Assembly (NCBI GenBank): GCA_029269725.1
Contig: JARJHS010000003.1
Coordinates: forward strand, 580,611 to 644,610
Source of the DNA: Pollutibacter soli
GTDB lineage: Bacteria; Bacteroidota; Bacteroidia; Chitinophagales; Chitinophagaceae
DNA length: 64,000 nt
Reading direction: 5' to 3'
Position 1 is the first letter of the stretch. Each line of letters begins with the position of its first letter. Both the position numbers and the translations under genes were made by a program. Shown piece after piece: positions 1 to 9,716 of the stretch. The notes beneath the pieces are model-generated. The model was not told the origin of the DNA and did not search any database. It saw only the letters and a list, made by a program, of their open reading frames with translations.

Positions 1-1766
1 TGGTTGGCGGGAGCATTGTTCGCTTTTCTCACAGTGACTTTCACCTCATCTGTTGACTTTGCACCATCATCATCTACCACTGTCAGGCGGAAGTTATATA
101 CTCCTTCCACAAGACCAGTTACTCCTGTGGATTGAGCCGCAGCATTAACGATTGTTCCAGCCGCAGGGCCACTTACTTTGGTCCAGTTAAAAGAAGCTAT
201 AGTTCCATCAACATCCGTACCTACACCATTCAGTGTTACGGAATTTGTTGGTAAAACAATTCTGATATCAGCACCGGCATTTGCATTTGGAGCCTCGTTA
301 GCCGGAGTAGCTGCCGCTGGTCTTACAATCACCTGAACATCATCTGACGTAGTTGCTCCATCATCATCAGTTACAGTCAGGCGCACTACATATGTACCTG
401 CAACCAATGCGTTGAAGCTGGTAGACTGTGCTGCAGGTGAAAGGAATGTTCCACCTGATGGACCACTTACTTTTGTCCATTTGTATCCTGTAACTTTTCC
501 ATCGTCATCTGCTCCGCTGCCATTTAAAGTAACCGTATTTACCGGAAGCCTGATATTGATATCAGTACCAGCCGCAGCAGTTGGAGGTACGTTAGGAACA
601 ACTACTGGTTCAGGATTCACCAACACTATGATATCATCATTATCGGTAGCACCATCGTTATCTGAAACTGTCAATCTGAAAACATAAGTTCCGGCAGTAA
701 GATTTGTTACACGCGTAGAGGCAGCATCGTTTGTCGCGATATTATTGCTGTTGGGACCGCTCACTTTTGTCCATGCATATTTTGTGATGTTTCCATCCGA
801 ATCAGTACCTGATCCATTCAGTGTTACTGAATTTGTTGGTAATGTGATCACCTGGTTTGCACCTGCCACTGCCTGTGGGGCAACATTTGCCGGTGGTGCA
901 GCTGCACCATTCACAGTAATGGTTACATCATCAGAAGAAATGGCACCGTCATTATCGGTTACAGTTAACCGATAGACATAGGTTCCTTCATTTAATCCTG
1001 TAATATCGGTAGCAGCTGCATCAAGGGTTGCTATCGCACCACCTGAAGGACCGCTTACTTTCGTCCAGGAATAATCGGAAATAGTTCCATCAGTATCCTG
1101 TCCTGATCCTGTAAGATTTACAGTGTTTACAGGCAGAGTGATTGTTTTGTTTGCACCTGCATTAGCTGTTGGAGCTGCATTTGGTGGCGGTGTGGTAGCC
1201 TGATTGACTGTCACGGTAATATCATCAGCAGCGGTAGCTCCCTTATCGTCGGTAACAGTCAGGCGGAAGGTATAGGTACCTGCCACAAGACCTGAAACCC
1301 GCGTCGAAAGCGCATCATTCGTTGCAATCGTTTCACCACCTGGTCCATTAATTTTCGTCCACAGAACACTGGCGACTCTTCCATCATTATCTGAAGCAGT
1401 AGCCGCAAATGTTACCGCGCTTGCAGGAAGCGTAATCGTTATGTTATCACCGGCATACACTGTCGGCGGATTGTTTGGTGCCACAGCAGCGTTTACAGTT
1501 ATGGTAACATCGTCAGATGCTGTTGCGCCGTCATCATCTGTTACAGTTAACCTGTACACATATGTTCCCTGAGTCAAACCAGTGATCAGTGTTGACGCAC
1601 TGTTTGCATTCTGAATATTTCCACCAGATGGGCCGCTCACTTTGGACCAGGCATAACGCGCAATAGATCCATCACGATCGCTTCCTGTCCCCGTCAGATT
1701 TACTGAGTTGGTTGGGAGTGTGATCGTCTGGTTATCTCCAGCCTGGGCTGTTGGTGCGGCATTGGC
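1..1766 (-). repeat. Six tandem PKD-like repeats within the partial lyase-like gene
   Basis: Six units of about 285 bases each encode PKD/Ig-like domains. Unit-to-unit similarity is clear at protein level. Individual units resemble the matching units of the paralog (4565-8342) more than their own neighbours, which indicates that the array was duplicated as a block before the genes diverged. Confidence 0.85.
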
Positions 1767-2660
1767 TGGCGGAGAAGAGAAACCGCCAGGAGAAATGGTT
1801 TCAATAGTTGCACTTTCACCACCGATGCGCAATTCATCATAATAAATAGTAATTGGTCCGTTATATGTACCCTGACCTTCACCCTGTCCATTCTCCGTGA
1901 TATACTGCCATTTGTAAGGCCCCCATAAAACATAACTCTCTTGCGCAGCCGAATTTGGACCGGTGATAGTTAATACTTTATTTTTATTGATGTATACTTC
2001 AATCAACCCGTCAGAACCAGTGGAACGCCTGAAATAAATTGCAAAATCCATCCACTGTCCCAACACTACTTTTCCAATGTCATAATATTTTTCCTGTGCG
2101 CCCTGTGGATACTGATGGGTAATATTCAACCTGTCATTAATTAATTTCAGATTGAGGTTAGCAGGCCCCTGCGCATCAGGAAACTTAAAATCGTAACCAA
2201 GACCGATAGGTCTTGTGTCAAAACCCCAATCAGTTGGTAAATACATACTTACTGCATACCATCTTGCGCCGGTATTTTCTCCATCGCCATTGCCCCAGTA
2301 CAATTCTGAACGACAATATTGCGGAGCCAGATCAGGCCTGCGTTCTACGTGGAAACGATAACAACTATTTCCTGCTCTGGGTTTTGGAGCACCATACTGT
2401 CCTTCCTTTACGATGGTTCCATTGGTGGGAGAGTTCATGTCACCAAATACCTGTGAACCTCCGGTAAACATCATGTAACCTTTGGTTTTTGGAGTTGGCC
2501 ATGAAATCGGTGGAACTGCTTCACCACCGTCGTATAAAATCTTTGCTGAATTTGGTCCGTCGCTTTGGATCTGAGCCTGGACCCCAGGAGAAAAGAGAAA
2601 CAGAAAAATTAGTGCGCACGACAAAGAGCCGTATACGCCAAAGGGTAAACGATTTTTCAT
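1..2660 (-). CDS. Secreted polysaccharide-lyase-like protein with PKD repeats (partial, C-terminus beyond window)
   Basis: The frame is open from an ATG at 2660 to the left edge, so at least 886 codons are present and the end is missing. Residues 1-32 form a Sec signal peptide ending near VQAQ. Residues about 33-290 resemble the heparin-lyase-like polysaccharide lyase fold (Pfam PF14099 type): a RSELYWG-like segment, a WMDFAIYF strand and a C-terminal YYDELRIGG strand. From about residue 299 there are six PKD/Ig-like repeats of about 95 residues, each with a V/I-T-LP start, a DxDG turn, a W(T/S)KVSGP strand and a GTYVxRLTVTD strand. The paralog at 4290-9257 suggests that more repeats and a T9SS sorting domain lie to the left. 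Repeats 2-6 here correspond to repeats 6-10 of that paralog. It is probably secreted or surface-attached and acts on or binds an acidic polysaccharide. The substrate is unknown and lyase activity is inferred from fold resemblance only. Confidence 0.88.
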   Translation of the reverse strand, partial: MKNRLPFGVYGSLSCALIFLFLFSPGVQAQIQSDGPNSAKILYDGGEAVPPISWPTPKTKGYMMFTGGSQVFGDMNSPTNGTIVKEGQYGAPKPRAGNSCYRFHVERRPDLAPQYCRSELYWGNGDGENTGARWYAVSMYLPTDWGFDTRPIGLGYDFKFPDAQGPANLNLKLINDRLNITHQYPQGAQEKYYDIGKVVLGQWMDFAIYFRRSTGSDGLIEVYINKNKVLTITGPNSAAQESYVLWGPYKWQYITENGQGEGQGTYNGPITIYYDELRIGGESATIETISPGGFSSPPANAAPTAQAGDNQTITLPTNSVNLTGTGSDRDGSIARYAWSKVSGPSGGNIQNANSASTLITGLTQGTYVYRLTVTDDDGATASDDVTITVNAAVAPNNPPTVYAGDNITITLPASAVTFAATASDNDGRVASVLWTKINGPGGETIATNDALSTRVSGLVAGTYTFRLTVTDDKGATAADDITVTVNQATTPPPNAAPTANAGANKTITLPVNTVNLTGSGQDTDGTISDYSWTKVSGPSGGAIATLDAAATDITGLNEGTYVYRLTVTDNDGAISSDDVTITVNGAAAPPANVAPQAVAGANQVITLPTNSVTLNGSGTDSDGNITKYAWTKVSGPNSNNIATNDAASTRVTNLTAGTYVFRLTVSDNDGATDNDDIIVLVNPEPVVVPNVPPTAAAGTDINIRLPVNTVTLNGSGADDDGKVTGYKWTKVSGPSGGTFLSPAAQSTSFNALVAGTYVVRLTVTDDDGATTSDDVQVIVRPAAATPANEAPNANAGADIRIVLPTNSVTLNGVGTDVDGTIASFNWTKVSGPAAGTIVNAAAQSTGVTGLVEGVYNFRLTVVDDDGAKSTDEVKVTVRKANNAPAN

Positions 2661-2826
2661 AAGAACGGATTTATAGGATATGGTCAGAAATACAAAACCT
2701 ATGCCAAAGGAACTGTTAAAAAAGTATAGAATTTTTTCTACAACACACAATAAATAAAACAGTGTTGATACTCAAACGCGAGGAAGAATGTTTGCATTAA
2801 AAACAATAAGAAGGGCAATAATTGAA

Positions 2827-4023
2827 TCAGCTGACTTGATTAATAACAGGCTTTACCCTGGCTTTTTTCCACCTCGGGTTATCACGTAGTTTAGTCATGG
2901 GCACTTCAAAATATTTGTAGAGAAGGATAGAAAGTGCAATGACCATTGCCCAGAATAAAATGTATTTAACTGTGACTATCAATGCAACCGAACTCATAAA
3001 ACTGCCCCAGGGAATCCGGTCAATAATCCATACCTGGATCAACGAATAATTAAGCAAATACATTGAATATGAAATGAGGCTAATGTAGGTAATGCCTGTA
3101 TAAAATGATCCGTTCACTGCATTGGGATTACTGAACTTAAAATCACTCAGGTAGGGTAAAAGACATAGCGTGCCGAGTGAAACTACAGAAAAGGAAAATA
3201 CGCAATTGTATAAACCGTTGACTTCGGTGTATAATGGCAAGAGGTATTTTGCACCCAAAAACAAAATCAGTCCAACAAAAAGCATAGGTCGCTTATACTT
3301 TTTCCAGAAAGGATTGAAATAAAAGCTGATATATGCTCCGATTACCCCATACATTAAACTGTCAAGCCTTGTAAAAACCTGTTTGCGAAACATGATGTCC
3401 CACTCTTCATAATTTGCCACAGTGATTTCCTGAAATCTGAAATATCGAAAAAGAGTGATGGATACGAGAATAAATAATGCCGTGACAAGTACGGAGTACC
3501 TGGATTTAATTTTCAGAAAAATAATCAGCAGACAGATGATCACTGGGATCAGCAGGTAAAACCATTCTTCCACACATAAGCTCCATGCTTCCGGGAAAAA
3601 CCAGGGATGCGGAGTGACCAGGTTTTGGGAAAAAATAAACCACTTATAGATTATCGCCACAGGTGAATCAAAGTGAGAAGTCCGGTGAAATAAAACCTGT
3701 AATACGATAAGGATAAAAAGCACAAGAAAATATGCAGGAATTGTTCTGAACCACCGCCTGATCCAGAAGTCAAGTAAAAATTTTGAATCTACAACCGGAT
3801 TCTTCTGCAGAAGTTTGATAAGAATGCCGCCGATCAGAAATCCGCTCAGAACAAAAAAGATCGATACACCATCAAAATAAAGGAACTCATTGTAGTGCCT
3901 GTACTTTTCAGGAATAAAGTTTCCTCCATGTTCGATGACGACACATAAGATCGCGATGCACCTCAGAATATCTAACCCAAACTTCCGCGATCTATCCAAC
4001 TCTATTTGAAAAATCTTCTTCAT
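2827..4023 (-). CDS. Acyltransferase 3 family membrane protein (OafA/YrhL type)
   Basis: 398 residues, close to the usual length for acyltransferase-3 proteins without an extra SGNH domain. The N-terminus carries the family signature LRCIAILCVVIEHGG with the conserved His, followed by FFVLSGFLIGG and later EAWSLCVEEWFYLLIP. About ten hydrophobic segments span the inner membrane. Such proteins move an acyl group (often acetyl) from a cytoplasmic donor onto a sugar of an extracytoplasmic glycan. The position between two lyase-like genes and close to the EPS locus suggests O-acylation of that polysaccharide, but the gene could serve another glycan. It is transcribed in the same direction as both flanking genes, with 166 bases to the next start. 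Confidence 0.88.
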   Translation of the reverse strand: MKKIFQIELDRSRKFGLDILRCIAILCVVIEHGGNFIPEKYRHYNEFLYFDGVSIFFVLSGFLIGGILIKLLQKNPVVDSKFLLDFWIRRWFRTIPAYFLVLFILIVLQVLFHRTSHFDSPVAIIYKWFIFSQNLVTPHPWFFPEAWSLCVEEWFYLLIPVIICLLIIFLKIKSRYSVLVTALFILVSITLFRYFRFQEITVANYEEWDIMFRKQVFTRLDSLMYGVIGAYISFYFNPFWKKYKRPMLFVGLILFLGAKYLLPLYTEVNGLYNCVFSFSVVSLGTLCLLPYLSDFKFSNPNAVNGSFYTGITYISLISYSMYLLNYSLIQVWIIDRIPWGSFMSSVALIVTVKYILFWAMVIALSILLYKYFEVPMTKLRDNPRWKKARVKPVINQVS

Positions 4024-4232
4024 CCAACAGTTAAATTACTGTAAATCAATATTAAAAAACAATTCATTTTTATTACATCTATTTTTCATTCTGCATCTAT
4101 GAAACGATTCGCCTGAACAATTATTATTGATTTTCATTGGCTAACAGTTTCCACAATTGGCATACCGGCTAAAACACATGAGTTTGAACATTAAGCGCCC
4201 CCTTATCTCAATCGTCATTCTCCTGTTTAAAA

Positions 4233-4267
4233 TTTAAAGCCGCCTTATCAGTTAAGGCGGCTTTAAA
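4233..4267 (-). terminator. Strong hairpin terminator after the lyase-PKD-T9SS gene
   Basis: A perfect 15-bp stem (4233-4247 with 4253-4267) encloses a 5-base loop. It starts 23 bases past the stop codon at 4290 of the minus-strand gene. The outer arm is AT-rich and supplies a short T run on the minus strand. Confidence 0.8.
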
Positions 4268-4289
4268 CGTATTATCGCAGTGCAAATAT

Positions 4290-7200
4290 CTATTGTTTTA
4301 CCACTTTCCTCACTACTTTTTCTGCCTGGTCTATGGATATTTCAACTGCATATACCCCATCAGACAAGTGAGAGATATTTATTTTTCTCTGATACGTGCG
4401 GCTATTCTTATTGAATGTATCACGCAGTACCGGGCGACCCATCAGATCATAGAATACTATATCACTTCTTCCATCAACTTCTGAATCGATCGTCAGTGTC
4501 ACCTGTGTTTCAGCCGGGTTTGGATAAAGGTTGATCACAGGGATCAGTCTTCTTGCCGAACTGTTTTTCACAATCACCGTTACGGTACCCGTTGCTTCCG
4601 TACCATCGTTATCAGTAATTGTTACACTGAACTGATAGGTACCCATTACCAGGTCAGTAATGATTGTTTTGGCATTATTTGGTGACAGGAGCCTTGGCGT
4701 ACCAGGACCACTCACTTTTTTCCAGAAGAATGATTGAATGGTACCATCACTGTCATATGACTTACTTGCATCCAATTGTGTGTTACGCGCTGGCAGATAA
4801 ACGGTGATCGTATCTGAAAGTACGGGTACCGGATTCACATTCTTTCCTATAACGGTTACCAATACACGATCTGTGGCAGAAGCTCCGTCGTTGTCAAATA
4901 CTGTCAGCTCAAACTCATACACACCTTCCACCAGGTCACTCAGGTTTGCAATCTGCAGATTATTATTTGTCATCGTGCCAGTTACGGGCCCCTTCACCAT
5001 TATCCAGCGATAACTTGCAATTGTTCCGTCCGGATCGGTTGATTTGGTAGCATTCAAAGTTGTTGAATTCACCGGCAGATTAAGTGTTATATCTGCACCT
5101 GCATCAGCCACAGGCATTTTGTTTGGAACGGGAGCTGGTGCGGCCGCCTTTACAGTAACTTTTATTTCAGAAGAACCCTCTGCACCTTTATCATCCTTTG
5201 CAGTAAAGCGATAGATGTATTCACCTTCTTTCAGATCAACAACCGATGTACCGATGCTTTCTGCACTCTGAATAGTTCCTGCTTCAGGACCAGATTTTTT
5301 CTTCCAGTTGTAGCTTACAACCGTTCCATCCGGATCAACAGCTGTACCCCGAAGATTTACAGTGGAAACGGGTAACTGTATCACTCTGTCACTTCCTGCT
5401 GAAGTGGTCGGTGCCTGGTTCGCGGGAGCATTGTTTGCTTTTCGAACCGTTACTTTTACATCATCTGTTGCCTTAGCACCATCGTCATCGACAACCGTCA
5501 GACGGAAAATATACACACCTTCCACAAGACCTGTTACTCCTGTTGATTGTGCTGCTGCATTAACGATTGTACCAGCTGCAGGACCTGAACTTTTTGTCCA
5601 GTTGAATGATACAACTTTGCCGTCAACATCCGTACCGTTGCCATTCAGTGTTACAGAATTTGCTGGTAAGATAATCCTGATATCAGCACCAGCATTTGCA
5701 TTGGGAGCCTGGTTAGCGGGAGTCGTTGCCACGGGTCTCACTATTACCTGGACATCGTCTGATGCAGTTGCACCATCATCATCGGTTACAGTCAGGCGAA
5801 CAACATATGTACCCGCAACCAGTCCGTTGAAACTGGTAGACTGTGCTGATGGTGAAACGAATGTTCCACCAGATGGGCCACTTATTTTTGTCCAGTTGTA
5901 GCTGGTTACTCTACCATCATCATCTGCTCCGCTACCATTTAATGTAACCGTATTTACCGGGAGCCTTATGCTGATATCAGAACCGGCAGATGCAGTTGGT
6001 GGCACATTAGGAACAACCACTGGCGCTGGATTAACAAGAACAATAACATCGTCATTAGCAGTCGCACCGTCATTGTCTGTTACCGTAATCCTGAATACAT
6101 AAGTACCTGCAGTCAGATTTGTGACACTTGTTGATGCAGCATTGCTCGTTGCAATATTACCGCTGTTAGGACCGCTCACCTTTGTCCATGCATACTTTGT
6201 GATACTTCCATCAGAATCGTTACCGGATCCATTCAGTGTTACAGAATTTTTGGGTAAAGTAATCACCTGGTTTGAACCTGCTACTGCTTGTGGAGCAACA
6301 TTTGGCGGTGGTGCCGGAGCGCTATTCACAGTAATCGTTACATCGTCTGATGTAACAGCACCATCATTATCGGTTACAGTTAACCGGTAGACATAGACAC
6401 CCTGAGTTAAACCACTGATTTCGGTTGAAGCGGCATCTGCTGATGCGATTGTTCCTCCTGTGGGACCACTGACTTTTGACCACGTGTAATCAACGATTGT
6501 ACCGTCAGTATCCTGACCTGATCCAACCAGGTTGACTGAATTGGCAGGAAGAGTTATCGTTTTATCAGCGCCTGCATTTGCATTAGGCGCCGCATTTGGC
6601 GGTGGTGCAGCAGCAGGATTAACTGTTACTACAACATTATCAGTTGCAATAGCTCCTTTATCGTCGGTAACAGTCAATCGGAAAGTATAAGTACCTGCTA
6701 CAAGACCTGACACTCTTGTTAAAAGTGCATCATTTGCTGCAATCGTTTCACCAGCAGGGCCGTTTACTTTAACCCACTCAATTGTCGCAACTCTTCCGTC
6801 ATTATCAGTAGCAGTTCCCGTAAGAGTAACTGCATTTACAGGAAGTGTTATCGTGATATTATCACCTGCATATACTGTCGGTGTATTATTTGGTGGAGGT
6901 GCTGTTGCTGCATTCACGGTTACGGTAACGTCATCTGACGCGGTTGCCCCATCGTTATCGGTTACCGTTAACCGGTAGACACATGTACCCTGTGTTAATC
7001 CGGTAATATTTGTTGAAGCGGCATTCGCTGAAACGATTGTTCCACCTGCTGGTCCGCTTACTTTGGTCCATGCGTATTTCGTTATCGATCCATCACTATC
7101 CTGGCCACTGCCAGTGAGGTTGGTAGAATTCACAGGGAGTGTCAAAGTTTTATTTGAACCTGCTATTGCAGTTGGTGCCGCATTTGGCAACGGCGCCGCA

Positions 7201-9257
7201 GGATTTACTGTAATGGTTACATCATCCGTTGCAGTAGCACCATCATTATCAGTTACAGTCAACCGGAAAACATAAGTGCCTTCAGTCAAACCTGTAATCT
7301 GTGTTGAAGCACTTCCCGCAGACATGATAGTTCCACCTGATGGTCCGCTTACTTTGGTCCATGCATAAAGTGAAATAAAACCATCGGTATCGTTTCCAAC
7401 ACCAGCCAGATTTACTGTGCTGGCCGGGAGTGTGATAGTCAGGTTACTGCCAGCCTGTGCCGTCGGTGACACATTCGGCAGAGGAGCTGCAGCATTTACA
7501 GTAATAGTCACTTCATCAGAAGCTGTTGCACCGCCATCATCAGTTACCGTTAACCTGAAGACATATGTTCCCTGAATCAAACCGGTGATCTGAGTTGAAG
7601 CACTGCCAGCAGCCTGAATAACCCCACCGGTTGGTCCGCTAACTTTACTCCATGCATATCGTGAAATTGATCCGTCAGTATCGTTTCCTGCACCCGCAAG
7701 GTTTACAGTACTGGCAGGAAGTGTGATCGTCTGGTTATTGCCAGCCTGTGCCGTGGGTGCCACATTTGGCGGAGGCGCAGCTGCATTTACGGTAATGGTT
7801 ACCTGGTCCTGCGCTGTAGCCCCGTTATTATCGGTTACGGTTAAACGATAAGTATATGTTCCCTGCAGGAGACCTGTGACCTGTGTCGTTGCCTGTGCCG
7901 CATTCTGAATGTCTCCACCAGAAGGTCCGGAAACCTTGGTCCATTGAAATTTAGAAATGCTTCCGTCAGGATCAGTACCTGACCCTCTTAACGTAACTGT
8001 ATTTGTGGGAAGCGTGATCGTTATATTGTCACCTGCAAATACTGTCGGTACTGTATTCTGGGGAGCACCATTTACTGTTACGGTTACCTCATCATATCCG
8101 GTAGCTCCATCATCATCTTTAACGGTCAAACGAAATACATACGTGCCTTCAGCCAGGCCTGTAATCTGTGTCGAAGCACTTCCTGCAGCCTGTATATTTC
8201 CTCCGGATGGTCCTGATACTTTCGTCCAGGTATAACCGGAAATCGTTCCGTCAGTATCCGCACCAGAGCCTGTCAGGTTAACTGTATTTGTGGGTAGCGT
8301 TATCGTTTGATTATTGCCTGCCTGTGCTGTTGGTGCAGCGTTTGGATTTGGTGCAGGTGCAGCATCCAGTAAAAAATCAGAGAGTTTAGCTGAAGGAGAT
8401 CCAAACCTGATTTCATCCAGGTAAATTTCCATTGGAGCATTAGCTGCAGCAACGGGAGATCCTTCACCCCAACCCTGTCCGTTAGAAGTTGCCCAAACCC
8501 ATTTGTACAAACCATGCTGCATACGGGCAATAGGCGCATCTCCGCCACGGGTGAAATAGTTAGCACCATATTTTTCATAAACGAGCTTACCATTTCTGTA
8601 AAAACGAAGAAATCCATCAGAACCTCCAGACCAGTTTCTTTCCAGCAACCAGTCTTCCCATTGCCCTTTTACAACGGCTCCGAGATAAACCGGTCCGCCA
8701 ATGAAATATCCATCAACGTAATACTGGCCATTCATTATCCCCAGCCAGAATGGTGTTTGCAAATCATCAGGACTTGCTTTGGTATCGAAACCAATTTGTG
8801 TTGGTCTGTTTTCAAACTGGAATGACTGGGGAATCAAAATAGACACCGACGCGAAGCGCCATTCATTTGCTCTTGTCTGTTGACTAGGTGCCAGCCACAT
8901 CACTTCTGACCGAACCCAGTTACAGCAGGGAGGATAATCGGTACGTTTCTCCACGTGCATTTTGTATGATCTTGATCCTTTTCTTGCAAAGTCGGTGCTC
9001 ACAACCATATAGGCCCGGGAATCATTGTTATTCATGTTCTGGTTCCCTCCGGTGATCATGGCATATCCCTTTGTTTGATCCATTCCCCAGCTGTATTGCG
9101 GAGCCTGCTCACAGTTATCATACATAATCACTCCATTACCTGGATTCTGAAACTGTGCAAACAAAGTGCTGGAAGAAAAAACTGAGTAGAGAATAAAAAT
9201 CAGGAAGCTTTTGGGCATACGGGATATGCCCAGACTCTTGTGTAAGTTTGGTTTCAT
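4290..9257 (-). CDS. Secreted polysaccharide-lyase-like protein with 13 PKD repeats and T9SS sorting domain
   Basis: 1655 residues. A signal peptide ends near LFAQ (residue 35; an internal ATG at residue 14 is an alternative start). Residues about 40-290 form a heparin-lyase-like domain (PF14099 type) with VRSEVMWLAP, WEDWLLERNWSGGSDGF, LYKW and a final IYLDEIRFG strand. Residues about 306-1565 are 13 PKD/Ig-like repeats. Residues about 1573-1655 are a type A T9SS sorting domain: it opens INLYPNPA, has the DLMGR core, and ends in DGVYAVEI and a basic tail. The protein is expected to cross the outer membrane through the type IX system and be released or anchored. Its start is divergent from the EPS export gene at 9717, which suggests a role in cutting, remodelling or binding the polysaccharide. 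The exact substrate is unknown. Confidence 0.92.
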   Translation of the reverse strand: MKPNLHKSLGISRMPKSFLIFILYSVFSSSTLFAQFQNPGNGVIMYDNCEQAPQYSWGMDQTKGYAMITGGNQNMNNNDSRAYMVVSTDFARKGSRSYKMHVEKRTDYPPCCNWVRSEVMWLAPSQQTRANEWRFASVSILIPQSFQFENRPTQIGFDTKASPDDLQTPFWLGIMNGQYYVDGYFIGGPVYLGAVVKGQWEDWLLERNWSGGSDGFLRFYRNGKLVYEKYGANYFTRGGDAPIARMQHGLYKWVWATSNGQGWGEGSPVAAANAPMEIYLDEIRFGSPSAKLSDFLLDAAPAPNPNAAPTAQAGNNQTITLPTNTVNLTGSGADTDGTISGYTWTKVSGPSGGNIQAAGSASTQITGLAEGTYVFRLTVKDDDGATGYDEVTVTVNGAPQNTVPTVFAGDNITITLPTNTVTLRGSGTDPDGSISKFQWTKVSGPSGGDIQNAAQATTQVTGLLQGTYTYRLTVTDNNGATAQDQVTITVNAAAPPPNVAPTAQAGNNQTITLPASTVNLAGAGNDTDGSISRYAWSKVSGPTGGVIQAAGSASTQITGLIQGTYVFRLTVTDDGGATASDEVTITVNAAAPLPNVSPTAQAGSNLTITLPASTVNLAGVGNDTDGFISLYAWTKVSGPSGGTIMSAGSASTQITGLTEGTYVFRLTVTDNDGATATDDVTITVNPAAPLPNAAPTAIAGSNKTLTLPVNSTNLTGSGQDSDGSITKYAWTKVSGPAGGTIVSANAASTNITGLTQGTCVYRLTVTDNDGATASDDVTVTVNAATAPPPNNTPTVYAGDNITITLPVNAVTLTGTATDNDGRVATIEWVKVNGPAGETIAANDALLTRVSGLVAGTYTFRLTVTDDKGAIATDNVVVTVNPAAAPPPNAAPNANAGADKTITLPANSVNLVGSGQDTDGTIVDYTWSKVSGPTGGTIASADAASTEISGLTQGVYVYRLTVTDNDGAVTSDDVTITVNSAPAPPPNVAPQAVAGSNQVITLPKNSVTLNGSGNDSDGSITKYAWTKVSGPNSGNIATSNAASTSVTNLTAGTYVFRITVTDNDGATANDDVIVLVNPAPVVVPNVPPTASAGSDISIRLPVNTVTLNGSGADDDGRVTSYNWTKISGPSGGTFVSPSAQSTSFNGLVAGTYVVRLTVTDDDGATASDDVQVIVRPVATTPANQAPNANAGADIRIILPANSVTLNGNGTDVDGKVVSFNWTKSSGPAAGTIVNAAAQSTGVTGLVEGVYIFRLTVVDDDGAKATDDVKVTVRKANNAPANQAPTTSAGSDRVIQLPVSTVNLRGTAVDPDGTVVSYNWKKKSGPEAGTIQSAESIGTSVVDLKEGEYIYRFTAKDDKGAEGSSEIKVTVKAAAPAPVPNKMPVADAGADITLNLPVNSTTLNATKSTDPDGTIASYRWIMVKGPVTGTMTNNNLQIANLSDLVEGVYEFELTVFDNDGASATDRVLVTVIGKNVNPVPVLSDTITVYLPARNTQLDASKSYDSDGTIQSFFWKKVSGPGTPRLLSPNNAKTIITDLVMGTYQFSVTITDNDGTEATGTVTVIVKNSSARRLIPVINLYPNPAETQVTLTIDSEVDGRSDIVFYDLMGRPVLRDTFNKNSRTYQRKINISHLSDGVYAVEISIDQAEKVVRKVVKQ
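4565..8342 (-). repeat. Thirteen tandem PKD-like repeats
   Basis: Thirteen units of about 285 bases encode the PKD/Ig-like array. The first eleven share a TLP-type opening, a DxDG loop and the KVSGP/KxSGP strand. The last two (12 and 13) are more diverged, with an inserted Lys-Ser before the DG turn. The conserved DNA within and between the two lyase-like genes makes copy-number change by recombination likely. Confidence 0.88.
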
Positions 9258-9716
9258 AAGGTGGATTTTCGTGGTACGCTTTCGGGACGACTAAAACCAT
9301 GCCAGAATAAACCGGCCGATTTTTATGTAAAAAATTCTACATATTCCAAATCGCTGATTTTCTTTTTTTTATAAAATTTCCGGTGGACAACTTTTTAATT
9401 AAGCCTTTTACGGGCAAATGCCGGCCTCAAATTCTTAAACAGGTATGCGTACATCAAATAGGATTCAGCCCATCTGCAGCAAACAATATTTATAAATAGT
9501 TTTCGTTTCTAAATCTGTCGTAAACAGGAATTTATATGGAAAAAGCAGCTCAAATGTTTGCTTTTTTCAGAGCACCGGAGGCAAAGGGCGTAACAGATAA
9601 AATCCTCGTAACCAATAATTAGGATGTATAAGAGGAGAATTATAATTTTATAAATCAATAGTCATTATAACCCTCAAAATCAACAAGGAATATATTTCCT
9701 TCGCGTTTCCGATTTT
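9258..9716. other. Divergent intergenic region between lyase-PKD gene and EPS export gene
   Basis: 459 AT-rich bases must hold promoters for both directions. I found no full TAnnTTTG box with a TTG partner on either strand; TAGTTTTC near 9497 is only a partial match. No hairpin terminator or riboswitch is recognisable. Confidence 0.4.

Noticed and set aside
1..1766. CRISPR-like array, because of regular repeats
   Set aside because: Units of about 285 bases are translated in frame as PKD domains; there are no short repeats with unique spacers.
5362..5901. 179-codon open frame on the plus strand inside the PKD array, and similar frames at 412, 745, 6121, 7957
   Set aside because: They are antisense shadows repeated with the period of the PKD units and have no start signal or known domain.
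8514..8825. 103-codon open frame opposite the lyase-like domain
   Set aside because: Lies wholly antisense to a well-supported gene, with no family resemblance.
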